This document shows, piece by piece, positions 6,742 to 17,557 of a DNA stretch of 64,000 nt. The notes below the pieces were generated by a model that was not told where the DNA came from, did not search any database, and was given only the letters and a program-made list of their open reading frames with translations. Each line of letters opens with the position of its first letter. The first letter of the stretch is position 1. The stretch is from Pseudomonas denitrificans (nom. rej.) (GTDB lineage: Bacteria; Pseudomonadota; Gammaproteobacteria; Pseudomonadales; Pseudomonadaceae). Position numbers and translations under genes: made by a program. The stretch spans positions 1,860,001-1,924,000 of the forward strand of contig NZ_CP043626.1 of the NCBI RefSeq assembly GCF_008807415.1, in the 5' to 3' direction.

Positions 6742-9700
6742 ATGAAGTCCTCCTATAAGCGCCATGGAATGCAGCGCACTTGCGTGCGTGCGCCTCAACT
6801 TTCTGCAATCACTCTTGCCCTCGTCGCAGCGAACCTGGCTCCCCAGGTTGCCTGTGCAGGGGTCTATACCGCCTCCAACCAGAGCGAGTTGCAGGCAGCG
6901 GTCGTCGCCGCCAACGCCGACGCCGACAGCAGCTCCACGATCAACCTGACCGCCAGCTTTTCCTTCACTGGCGCGACCCTTGTCACGACGAAGTCCATCA
7001 CCATCGATACCCAGGGCTTCGTGCTGACCAGTATCTACAGCACCATTCCGATCAATTCGAACTACACCTTCGAAGGCACCTACGTCGGCGCGGCGAGTGC
7101 AACCACGCCGGGATATGGCCTCGCCGTTGGCAATGGCGTGTTCGTCAATAACGGCACGGTGACCGGCGGCCAGGGCATTGGCAGCAACGTCTCCGGCAAT
7201 ACTGGCCTCGCCGTTTCGACCAGAGCGACGCTCACCAACAACGGCACGATCACCGGCGGTGCTGCGACCAATTTCAATGCGTCCAGCACCGGCCTGGGTT
7301 CGGGGGTCTCGCTGGCGAGCACCGCTTCCAACCTGGTGAACTCCGGTAGCGGCGTCATCGTTGGCGGGACCAGCGACGGCGGCGTTTCTGCCGCAGGGGT
7401 TTTCAATGGAGTGTCGGTCGGCACCAGTATCATCAACCAGGGCATCATCCGCGGCGGAGCCGCTCTGAACGGCGGTACCGGCGGCATGGGCATCCGCCTC
7501 ACACAGGGCACCAGCACGATCACCAACTCCGGGCTTATCGAGGCCGGTGACGGTGCTGCGGCGATCTACATGTTCAGGCCCACCGGCAACCTCACCATCG
7601 TCAACTCCGGGCGTATCCATGCGGGCAGCGGTTATGCCAACGCTGTCGAGTTCGCCACTGGCGCCGGCCTTTCGACGCTGGAGCTGTAGGCAGGCTCGGA
7701 CATTCGCGGCAATGTAATCGCCAGCGCGACCAATACCGCCGATATCTTCCGCCTGGGCGGGAACCTCGATGACCAGTTCGACGTATCCAGCCTCGGCGCG
7801 CAGTATCAGAACTTCGATATCTTCCAGAAAACCGGCAGCAGCACCTGGTCGCTGATCGGCGACAGTACTGTCACTGCCCCCTGGAACGTATAGCAGGGCA
7901 CCCTGCAGCTCGGCAACGGCGGCACCAGCGGCACCCTCGCCGGCGATGTAGTCGTCGACAGCGGCGCCACCTTCGCCTTCAACCGCAGCGACACCTATAC
8001 CTTCAACCGGCAGATCACCGGTGCGGGTGGCGTGGCGCAGAACGGCAGCGGCACTACGCTCCTGACCGACGTCTACACCTACACCGGCCCGACCACCGTC
8101 AACCTCGGCACCCTGGCCATCGACGGCTCGATCACCAGCCCGGTGACGGTGAATGCCCTGGGCACCCTGTCCGGCAGCGGCACTGTGATCGGCAACGTCA
8201 GCAACAGTGGCACTATCACCCCGGGCGGCGGTTCCGGCGTGCTGACCATCGATGGCGACTACATCGGCAATGGCGGCGTGGTGGCCGTCAACACCGTGCT
8301 GGGCGACGACAGCTCGGCGACTGGCCACCTGGTGATCACCGGCGATACCTCCGGCACTGGCACCATCCGGGTCACCAACGTCGGCGGGCTGGGTGCACCG
8401 ACCGTGGAAGGCATCAAGCTGATCGACGTCCAGGGCCTGTCCAACGGCCTGTTCACCCTCGCTGGCAACTACACCTATCAGGGCCAGCCGGCTGTCGTGG
8501 CGGGCGCCTACGCCTATCGCCTGTACCAGAACGGCGTGACGGCCTCCAATGACGGCGGCTGGTACCTGCGCTCCTCGCTGGATGCGCCGGTTACTCCGCC
8601 GGTTACTCCGCCGGTCACTCCACCGGTCACTCCACCGGTTACTCCACCGGTTACTCCTCCCGTGACTCCGCCTGTCGAGCCACCCGTGACTCCGCCAGTA
8701 ACGCCTCCGGTGACACCGCCCGTAGTTCCTCCGGTGACGCCGCCGTCCGGACCGCTGCTGGCGCCGACAGTTGCCCTGTACGAGAGCTACTCCAGCGTCC
8801 TGCAGCGCTTCAACGAACTTGGCACCTTGCAGCAGCGCGTCGGCAACCGCTACTGGCAGCCGGACGCCGAGCTGCAAAGCGAAGCGAAAGATGGCCGGCC
8901 TGCCATCGGTCGCGGTGCGTGGGTGAGGGCAGAGGGCTCCGATTCGCAGATCGACCCATCGTCCAGCACCAGCAGCGCCAACTACGACGTGCACCTGTGG
9001 AAGTTCGAAGCCGGCTTCGACGCACCGGTCTATGAGAGCGACGCCGGCACCCTGGTCGTCGGCCCGACCCTGCATTACGGCACCGCCAACTCCAGCGTGA
9101 CCTCGAAGTACGGCGATGGCTCCATCGACGTGACCGGCTACGGCTTCGGCGGCGCGGCCACCTGGTACGGCAACGACGGCACCTATGTGGACGGCCAGGC
9201 GACTGTCAGCTGGTACGACAGCGACCTGCGCTCTTCGCAGTTGGGCAAGAAGCTGGAGAACGGCAACCGTGGCAACGGTGTGGCCGTTGGCGTTGAAGTC
9301 GGCCATCGCGTGGCGCTGAACCAGACCTGGTCGGTGACGCCGCAGGCCCAGCTGAGCTGGTCGCAGGTGAGCTTCGACTCGTTCCGCGACGACTACGACG
9401 CCAAGGTCTCCGACGACAACGGCGACAGTCTGGTCTCGCGCCTGGGCGTATCCCTGGACCGCGAAACCCAGTGGACCGCCAGCAACGGCAGGACCAGCCG
9501 CTCGCACCTCTACGGCATCACCAACCTGTACTACGACTTCGCCAACGGGACTTCGGCCAACGTGTCGGACCTGCATGTGAAGAGTGAGGAACAGGCGCTG
9601 TGGGCCGGCCTGGGTGTCGGCGCGTCGCTGAACTGGGACGACGACCGTTCCATGCTCTTCGGCGAACTGCTGGGCCGCACCAGCCTGCAGGACTTCGGCG

Positions 9701-9747
9701 ACAGCCACTCGGTCGGCGCCAAGGTCGGCGTGCGGGTGATGTGGTAA
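6742..9747 (+). pseudogene. Type V autotransporter, interrupted by two in-frame amber codons
   Basis: One continuous frame from ATG 6742 to TAA 9745-9747 (1001 codons) broken only by TAG at 7687-7689 and 7891-7893. The first piece has a long signal peptide ending near VACA, then Ser/Thr/Asn-rich beta-helix repeats with recurrent NNGTITGG- and NSG-type turns. The passenger resumes after the stops with autotransporter-associated repeats (TYTGPTTVNLGTL, ALGTLSGSGTVIGNVSNSGTITPG), then a Pro-rich linker of thirteen V-x-P-P units, and a beta-barrel domain ending GVRVMW, an outer-membrane terminal signal. Both TAGs stand where Gln (CAG) would fit the motifs (LEL*AGS, WNV*QGTL), so each looks like a single C-to-T change. 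The whole barrel is intact and in frame. It is either recently inactivated or read through by amber suppression. Substrate or adhesion role unknown. Confidence 0.75.
8587..8745 (+). repeat. Tandem 12-bp repeat encoding (VTPP)n
   Basis: Thirteen V-x-P-P units (eleven VTPP, one VEPP, one VVPP) make a stiff linker between passenger and translocator of the autotransporter. Codon choice varies between units, so it is not a recent slippage product, yet the array may vary in length between strains. Confidence 0.9.
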
Positions 9748-9934
9748 GCGAGGCGCCGAAGAGGCGGGTGAGGATGTAGGTGACCCAGAAGCTCGGCACG
9801 ACATCCACGCCGAGCTTCCACGCTGCGAAAATGGCGGCGAGGAGGGCGCCGAACAGCATCACGCCCACGGTGGTGGGCATGATCTTGATGACCCGGAAGG
9901 CCAGCGTGGCCTCCGGGACCTTGTTCAGCTCATA
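9748..9934 (-). pseudogene. Relic of a DUF347/COG4705-type membrane protein
   Basis: Translating the minus strand from 9934 gives YELNKVPEATLAFRVIKI-MPTTVG, then directly FGALLAAIF and FWVTYILTRLFGAS. These match the opening (NKVPE.TL.FW.IKI..TT.GE) and a late segment (FW..FILTRPLGAT.GD) of the DUF347 repeat membrane proteins, with the middle missing. Homology stops at about 9750, exactly where the autotransporter ends, so the join looks like a recombination border. No start codon or intact frame remains. Confidence 0.45.
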
Positions 9935-9990
9935 CCGGGATTCATGGCGAGGCGTCTCCTTCGCGGCAACTGGGTGGCGTGGAGGAGTGC

Positions 9991-10125
9991 CTACGGGGCG
10001 AAACCTGGCTGGGACTGAGGACGTGTCTGGTAGCCCAGCTCGATATCATCGCCTTTGCGCAAGGTCACCTTGATCCCTGTGTCCTGGGTAAAGCCTTCGC
10101 TCCAAGTCTCCGCACAATTTCATCA
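9991..10125 (-). pseudogene. Possible relic of an iron-binding periplasmic protein
   Basis: The minus frame ending at TAG 9991-9993 reads FTQDTGIKVTLRKGDDIELG, a string like the N-terminal part of AfuA/FbpA ferric-binding proteins (..FTKDTGIKVTLR.G...ELGNQ). Only about 40 codons are open, bounded by stops, with no start or signal peptide. With the DUF347 relic it marks 9.75-10.3 kb as decayed DNA. I see nothing else in this gap. Confidence 0.25.
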
Positions 10126-10306
10126 AACGCCGCTCTTATCTATCAATCCGAGAGTGGCGGCGATATTCGCCTGTCGGCTGTTAAGAAATGGTCGTTCTCA
10201 TTTGGTGGGCCGTGGCGAGAAGCGGTGGCAGTTCTGCGGTGCAGCTGAACCCTCGGGGTCAGCTGCACGCTGAACGATAAGCGAGGGGGAAGATTCGCTC
10301 CCTGGC

Positions 10307-10822
10307 TTAACTGGAGGGGTGCGCCTTGACCAGATCCCGGGCCATCTCCAGGTGCTGCTGGAGCACGGGCAGGGTCTGCTGGGCGAAGTTCTTGATGTCC
10401 GCGTCGGCGGCATGGTTGGCTGCGTCGGTGAAGACCTTCACCGCTTCCTCGTGAGCGCTGACCTGGTTGTTGGCATAGGCTGCGTCGAACGACTCCTCGC
10501 GCACATCGAGCACCTTGGCCTTTGCCTGGCTGGTCAGGCTGGCGCTGTCGGCAAGTTGCAGCTGGTGCTTTGCGGCGAGCGACTTCAGCGTGGCATTGGC
10601 CTTTTCGTGATCGTCGATGATGTGCTGTGCGAAGGTTTTCACATCGGCAGACTGGCTCTTCTTCAGCGCCAGTTTTGCTGCGTCGATCTCCGCCATGCCG
10701 GCGGCTGACGCTTCGCTGACGAAATGCTGGTCCTGTGCGGACTTCTGTTCCGCCATCACCGGGGCGGCGACTAGGAAGAGTGCGCACAGTAGTCCATTTC
10801 GCAGATGGCCTGTCATGTTCAT
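10307..10822 (-). CDS. DUF4142 periplasmic protein
   Basis: Start at 10822 (MNMTGHLRNGLLCALFLVAA) gives 171 residues. A signal peptide ends near VMAEQ, followed by an all-helical domain with the DUF4142 run: F...A...G..E...A.LA..KS....K.FAQ.IIDDHEKAN..LK.LA, and a later HEEAVKVF helix. The fold is ferritin-like in shape but no full metal site is evident. The family is linked to general stress in proteobacteria; function unknown. A second, weaker DUF4142 protein is encoded at 20086-20598. A GAAC-N16-TC promoter-like element lies 47 bases upstream. Confidence 0.85.
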   Translation of the reverse strand: MNMTGHLRNGLLCALFLVAAPVMAEQKSAQDQHFVSEASAAGMAEIDAAKLALKKSQSADVKTFAQHIIDDHEKANATLKSLAAKHQLQLADSASLTSQAKAKVLDVREESFDAAYANNQVSAHEEAVKVFTDAANHAADADIKNFAQQTLPVLQQHLEMARDLVKAHPSS

Positions 10823-10868
10823 GGTGATTCCTCTGGTCGGATGAGGCCCCGCGAGCAGGGGCATGTCC

Positions 10869-10896
10869 GGATGACGAGCCTGACCGGGGAGCGTTC
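10869..10896 (-). promoter_or_regulatory. AlgU/RpoE-like promoter candidate for DUF4142 gene
   Basis: GAACGC and TCATCC on the minus strand, exactly 16 bp apart, 47 bases before the start at 10822. Same layout as the other candidates in the window. Confidence 0.4.
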
Positions 10897-11135
10897 AGTG
10901 CCGGGGATGAACGGTCGCGAGCGGAAGGATTGGCCGCTCGAAGAGCAGTTTGTCGCGTGGGACGGGCGGTCAGCGGTTGCAGGGGCCGCAGGCGAGGACG
11001 AAGGCGGTCGCTCTCGGTGCAGGTCGAGCGAATATGTGAACTCTCAGAGGCAGGTCTGTCCCATCAGGTAGATCCCGACGCGGCTGTCCTTTCATGCCGC
11101 GCGCTGATTCGAATCCTGATGAGGAGGACTCTACC

Positions 11136-13262
<2,127 letters not shown>

Positions 13263-13268
13263 GTTGGC

Positions 13269-13301
13269 CCTGCAGGAGCGGTGGTGTCCCGCTCCTGCAG
13301 G
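13269..13301. terminator. Long hairpin / inverted REP-like pair after katE
   Basis: CCTGCAGGAGCGG and CCGCTCCTGCAGG form a perfect 13-bp stem around a 7-base loop. The arm TGCAGGAGCGG matches the common Pseudomonas REP core (TGTAGGAGCG...), so this may be a pair of inverted REP copies acting as a terminator or mRNA end stabiliser. It lacks a T tract. Confidence 0.65.
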
Positions 13302-13352
13302 TCAGAATGCAGGGTGAATAACGCCGGCAGCGTTATCCGCCCTGCTAAAAGA

Positions 13353-14302
13353 TCAGCCCAGCCGTTTTACCGTCAGCGTCACTGCCGCAATTCGCTCAGC
13401 CTGCTGGTAGGCCGAGCTGTCCAGCTCCTCGCCGAACACATCCGGGTCCATCTCCTCGTAGTGCCAGCTCACCGGACGATCGATCAGTAATGCGTCCAGC
13501 TGTCGGCGCAGGGGCGCCTCGCCGTTGACCACCGCGGCGCCGGTATAGAGCAGCAGGGAGCCGCCGACGTTCAGGCGTTGCAGGGCGGTTTCGACGATGC
13601 GCAATGACAGGCCTGCGCCAAACGCACCACCACCATGGCGGTAGGTGCGCTCGTCCGGATCGAGCAGGTACGGCGGGTTGGCGACTATCAGGTCGAACTG
13701 CCCCTCGATGCGCTCCAGCAGGTTGCTCTGGCGAATCTGCAGGTCATCGATGCCGGCGAGATAGGCGTTGGCACGGGTGAAGTCCAGGGCGCGCGGATTG
13801 ATGTCCACGGCGGTGACTTCTGCCTCCGGGAAGGCCTGGGCGATGAGGATGGCGCCGGGGCCGGCACCGCAGCCGATATCCACGGCGCGGCGCACGTTGC
13901 CGGCCTCACCACTCTGGAAATACTGGTGCAGCGCGTGGGCGAAACGGTAGGTGTCCGGGCCGAAGAACACCGCGTCAGTCTCCAGCGTCGGGTAGGCGGA
14001 GTGGGCGAACAGCTGGTCGTCCAGGCTCGACCAGCGCACCGCGCTGCGCCATTGACTGTCCTGGCGCTGCAGCAGTCCGCCGGTTTCCAGCAGGGCGAGC
14101 ATGCGCTCGCTGACTAGCGCGTCGGGGAACAGCCGGCTCCAGCCGAACACGCCCTGAAGATCGCCGGCCAGCTGGTTTTCCGGCCGGGCGTTGACTCGCG
14201 CGTGGGTCGCGGGGTGACCGTGGTGAAACGGTAGTCTTGCGCCTGCAACTCCTGCCCCAGGGTGATCAATGTCTCCAGGCGCGAGTCGAAGAATGTAGTC
14301 AT
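13353..14302 (-). CDS. Class I SAM-dependent methyltransferase (apparent frameshift)
   Basis: The true start is at 14302 (MTTFFDSRLETLITLGQELQ), but the frame shifts near 14210-14215 within a run of G: adding one base restores TVTPATHARVNARPE and leads into a full HemK/RlmG-like domain. The motifs are AVDIGCGAGPGAILIA (SAM loop), AVDINPRALDF, and DLIVANPPYLLDP; the NPPY type methylates N atoms of glutamine or bases. Repaired length is about 316 residues. The start overlaps the stop of the upstream heme-oxygenase-like gene by 4 bases (ATGA), so the two are translationally coupled. The substrate is unknown. The net -1 at a G run suggests a base-calling error. Confidence 0.75.
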
Positions 14303-15672
14303 GGTTCGATCCCCAGTTTGTCGGTGTAGATGCGCGTGGCCAGCAGCCCGGCTGGTGTCCAGTGGCGGTGCGGGGCCATGAGCGCGACCAGGCGATGCAT
14401 GCGGCTGCGCGGCGAAAGCGTGGACAGCTCGTTGAGCAGGGCGCGCTCCTCGGTGGCGAACTCCGAGCGTGCCGACGGTGGGGCGGCGCTGGCTTTCTCG
14501 CTACCGCCCCAGGGATTGCGTTGCGCAGGCTCGCTCCAGTCGCCGGCGATCCAGTCGTGCAGCAGCTGCCGCTCGTAGGGATTGAACACACCGAACATGG
14601 CCGCGCTGTCTCCGGAGATCAGACCCCAGAGACGACTGTTGGCGGGGTCCTGGTGACGCCTGATCCAGCCGAGTTGCTGCAACGCAGCAAGAAATTCGCC
14701 CATGCGCCCGGGGCCGGCCATCCACTGGTTCACCGTGCGCCCGCCAATGCGTGCACGGTCATCGTGCATCTGCCTGGCGAAGGGCCGCTTGCGCTCAAGC
14801 ATGGCGACCACTTCGGTTCCCAGGTCGAAACCATCGAGCAGCTGTTGGTTGGATAGCCCCGCGTCGTTGAGCCGGTAACCGGCGTGCACGCGGCGCAGGA
14901 AAGCGTCGCGATCGGCCAGCTGCGGCAGGTTGGCTTCCAGCGCCTGCAATGCCTTGCGACCGTGACCGGTGGCAGCGTTGTCGATGGTCACGTGCAGGCG
15001 GAAGTACTCCGGGTCGATACCCAGCTCGCGCAGTTCGCAACTGGTGATCATCAGGTGCAGCGGCGGCAGCTCGTATCCCAGGTTGTAGCCCAGCACTTCG
15101 GGCAGGTAGTCGTCGGACAGATAGCCCAGCGCCAGCTGCAGGGTGCCTTGCAGGTAATGCGCATCGCTCAGGTCGGGCGGGGCATCGCAACCCAGGCTGT
15201 CCAGCAGGCGCTGGTACACCAGCACGTGGTTGCGCGCGGGGATACCGTGGCCCAGCTCTTCCAGGCAGGTATGTACCAGCGGCAGCAGGCGCGTGTCGCT
15301 CCAGTGGTCGAGCACACCGTAGAGCCAGGCGCCGTCTACCCGTTTGGTGGGAGCGATGGCCTGGAGGAAGTGCAGGGCATGGGCGCGGTTTGCGAAGTGC
15401 CGACGCGGTGCGCCTTCCCGGCGCTCGCTCAGGTAGGTGGCATAGCCCTGTGCGCTGCGTTCGGCGCGGTTGGACAGCCAACTGTCCCAGCGTTGCGGGT
15501 CGGCGGGCAGCTCGTCGTCGTGGGCAGCCTGCAGGTCCAGCTGTGTATCAAGAAGCGTGGCTGCACGCTCCAGGCAGTCCTGCGGAGTGCGCAGCAGGGA
15601 CTGATAGAGATCGCGGATGGAGCAGTGCTCGCGGTACGAGGCGACAGCATTCCGGGAGGCGGGTGGCGTCAT
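14299..15672 (-). CDS. Heme-oxygenase-like iron-containing redox enzyme
   Basis: Start at 15672 (MTPPASRNAVASYREHCSIR) after GAGGAG, giving 457 residues; a longer frame to 15930 has no ribosome site and a basic, low-complexity head. The helical protein has candidate metal ligands in CLEELGHG (Glu138/139, His142) and FRLHVTIDNAATGHG (His227, Asp231, His237), the arrangement of heme-oxygenase-like diiron oxidases (iron-containing redox enzyme family). Relatives include enzymes of natural-product routes that cleave or hydroxylate amines and fatty acids. It is coupled to a methyltransferase and divergent from a YbdK-like ligase. The substrate is unknown. Confidence 0.65.
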   Translation of the reverse strand: MTPPASRNAVASYREHCSIRDLYQSLLRTPQDCLERAATLLDTQLDLQAAHDDELPADPQRWDSWLSNRAERSAQGYATYLSERREGAPRRHFANRAHALHFLQAIAPTKRVDGAWLYGVLDHWSDTRLLPLVHTCLEELGHGIPARNHVLVYQRLLDSLGCDAPPDLSDAHYLQGTLQLALGYLSDDYLPEVLGYNLGYELPPLHLMITSCELRELGIDPEYFRLHVTIDNAATGHGRKALQALEANLPQLADRDAFLRRVHAGYRLNDAGLSNQQLLDGFDLGTEVVAMLERKRPFARQMHDDRARIGGRTVNQWMAGPGRMGEFLAALQQLGWIRRHQDPANSRLWGLISGDSAAMFGVFNPYERQLLHDWIAGDWSEPAQRNPWGGSEKASAAPPSARSEFATEERALLNELSTLSPRSRMHRLVALMAPHRHWTPAGLLATRIYTDKLGIEP

Positions 15673-15780
15673 GCGGGGCTCCTCGTTGGAAAAATCGGGA
15701 CGCTTTCTCTTGCGAGTGAGCGGACGAACAAAGGTTTCAAGTAAACGCCCAAGCGCAGGGGGGCGAAGGGCCGAAAGACT

Positions 15781-15808
15781 GAACGCCACCGGCGACGGCG
15801 CGTCCCAG
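15781..15808 (+). promoter_or_regulatory. AlgU/RpoE-like promoter candidate for the YbdK-like gene
   Basis: GAACGC (15781-15786), 16 bp, TCCCAG; the -10 ends 28 bases before ATG 15837. Part of the recurring pattern. Confidence 0.4.
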
Positions 15809-15836
15809 CCATGACTGCCATACCGCGAGGTCCGCC

Positions 15837-16976
15837 ATGCCAGCACGCCCCGCGTTGCCCCGTTTCGGCATCGAGGAGGAGTTCTTCCTGCTCGATCCCG
15901 CCAGCCTGGACCTCGCTCGCGACGTGCCACTGGGCTTTTCCCATGCCTGCCGTGGCGTACTGGGCGAGGAGGTCGCGGAGGAAATCTTCCAGTGCCAGTA
16001 CGAACTGGTCAGCCCGGTCCTGCGCCAGCTCGACGAGGCAGCCGCGTTTCTGAGCGACCGCCGGCGCCGATTGCGCGCGATATCCCGTTCCCACGGACTG
16101 GAAACCCTCTGCGTCGCTGCCCATCCCTTCACCCATCCGCACTCTCAGCCCCCTGCATTCCGCGCGCGCTACCAGCGCTTGTTCGACGAGGCGGGCGTGG
16201 TGGCGCGGCAAAGCCTGCTCTGCGGTCTGCATGTGCATGTGGAGGTGCGCGGCATCGACCGTGTACGCGTGATGAACCGTGTACTGCCCTGGATGCCGCT
16301 GCTGCTCGCCCTGAGTGCGTCATCGCCGTTCTGGGGCGGGCGTGACACAGGGCTGGTCAGCTATCGCCAGTCGCTCTGCGGGGAGTGGCCGCGCATGGGG
16401 CCACCCGTGCAATTCACCGATGAGTCGCAGTGGCGACGCTACATCGCGTTGCTCCTGCAGTACGGCCTGATGCACGAGCCCGGTCACGCCTGGTGGTTCC
16501 TGCGGCCCTCGGCGCATTACCCGACCCTGGAGCTGCGCATCCCCGACGCCTGTCCGCGGATCGACGATGCGCTGTGCATCGCCGGCCTGTTCCGTCTGCT
16601 GGTCAGCCAGGCGCGGGAGACACACGAACCTGAAGAGCCGAACTGGCAGCGAGCCTTGCTGGCGGAGAACTTCTGGCAGGCTCGGCGGCATGGCTGCGCG
16701 GGGCACTTTCTGGTGGAAGGCGATCAGGTGGTCAGTGCGCGGGATTGGCTCCAGCGAGCGGAGGCAGCCGTTGAAGACTGGCGGGACGACGAAAGCCAGC
16801 GGCTGTTCACCCATGCCGCCAGGATCATCGAGGGAGGCAACAGCGCGGATCGGCAGCGCATGGCCTACCAGTCGGCGCGTGGCAAGGGGCAAACCGATGC
16901 GGCTGCGCTGATTGCGGTGGTGCACCATCTGCTGGCGGAGAACCGGTTGGCGGCCGGTGCAGTAGCGCGTGGCTGA
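15837..16976 (+). CDS. Carboxylate-amine ligase, YbdK/GCS2 family
   Basis: A 379-residue ATP-dependent ligase of the glutamate-cysteine ligase type 2 family. It begins with FGIEEEFFLLDP, the family ATP/Mg site, and shows SRSHGLETLCVAAHPFTHP, LCGLHVHVEV (HVHV motif), PFWGGRDTGLVSYRQ and TLELRIPDACP. YbdK of E. coli has weak glutamate-cysteine ligase activity, and plant and actinobacterial relatives make gamma-glutamyl conjugates (EgtA-like). Its real amine substrate is not known. GCGAGG precedes the ATG. It is divergent from the heme-oxygenase-like/methyltransferase pair, separated by only 164 bp, which suggests related roles. Confidence 0.8.
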   Translation: MPARPALPRFGIEEEFFLLDPASLDLARDVPLGFSHACRGVLGEEVAEEIFQCQYELVSPVLRQLDEAAAFLSDRRRRLRAISRSHGLETLCVAAHPFTHPHSQPPAFRARYQRLFDEAGVVARQSLLCGLHVHVEVRGIDRVRVMNRVLPWMPLLLALSASSPFWGGRDTGLVSYRQSLCGEWPRMGPPVQFTDESQWRRYIALLLQYGLMHEPGHAWWFLRPSAHYPTLELRIPDACPRIDDALCIAGLFRLLVSQARETHEPEEPNWQRALLAENFWQARRHGCAGHFLVEGDQVVSARDWLQRAEAAVEDWRDDESQRLFTHAARIIEGGNSADRQRMAYQSARGKGQTDAAALIAVVHHLLAENRLAAGAVARG

Positions 16977-17023
16977 CCGGCGGATGGCTTGCCGTCCTTG
17001 CCGATACTCCCGGCAGAAAACCT

Positions 17024-17052
17024 GAACTCCAGCGCTATGCGCCGGCTCAACC
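17024..17052 (+). promoter_or_regulatory. GAAC-N17-TC promoter candidate
   Basis: GAACTC and TCAACC are 17 bp apart, 43 bases before ATG 17096. It would drive the acidic protein and ligD. Confidence 0.3.
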
Positions 17053-17095
17053 GGCCTGAACGCACAAAGGACCATTCAGCCCTGGAGGCAGCGCC

Positions 17096-17554
17096 ATGAC
17101 CAGTTCCGCCAAGAGCTCCGCGAAGAAAGAACCCAACCCGCAGCACATCGAGATCGACGACACCCAAGACCGCATGGGCAGCGTGCGCGAGCTGGATTTC
17201 GAGAAGGCTCCCGAAGGACGCATCGGCGACGAGCGTTCGCCCGAAGAGGTGGAGCGCGAGTTTCCTGCGCAGCGCCGCCGCGAGATGGGCCAGACCGGTG
17301 GCGAGACCCTGGGCGACAGCGCCGTGGAAGATGGCGTGAGCATGGACGATCTGGCCCCGGAAACCCTGATCGACGAGGACGGTACCGAATCGCCGCTGGA
17401 GCCGGGCGACAGCGCACCGGTGGACAAGCAGCTGCACATACGCCGCGAAAGCGAGATTGGCGGTGGTATCGGCCTGGATGAGGCGGAGGAAGGCCGCGTG
17501 CGTCCGTTGGACGGCAAACCCTGGGATGACTCCGACCCCGATGAGGAGCAATGA
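17096..17554 (+). CDS. Acidic disordered hypothetical protein
   Basis: A 152-residue, strongly acidic protein starting MTSSAKSSAKKEPNPQHIEI and ending DDSDPDEEQ. Glu, Asp, Gly and Pro dominate; no strand or membrane pattern is visible, so it is probably largely disordered. Pseudomonad relatives are often labelled HPr-related, without evidence here. A GGAGGCAGCGCC ribosome site precedes the start. The stop is 3 bases before the ligD start, so it is in one operon with the NHEJ ligase. A role near DNA repair or desiccation tolerance is only an inference. Confidence 0.7.
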   Translation: MTSSAKSSAKKEPNPQHIEIDDTQDRMGSVRELDFEKAPEGRIGDERSPEEVEREFPAQRRREMGQTGGETLGDSAVEDGVSMDDLAPETLIDEDGTESPLEPGDSAPVDKQLHIRRESEIGGGIGLDEAEEGRVRPLDGKPWDDSDPDEEQ

Positions 17555-17557
17555 CCC

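Noticed and set aside
8587..8745. CRISPR-like regular repeats
   Set aside because: Units are 12 bp without spacers, stay in frame and encode a V-x-P-P linker.
6703..9804. A 1033-codon minus-strand frame opposite the autotransporter
   Set aside because: It mirrors the plus-strand repeats (Arg/Ser/Asn-rich strings), has no family motif or ribosome site, and is a common GC-rich antisense artefact.
11038..11064. GAACTC-N15-TCCCAT before katE as part of the regulon set
   Set aside because: The spacing is 15 bp, outside the 16-17 seen elsewhere; noted only as weak.
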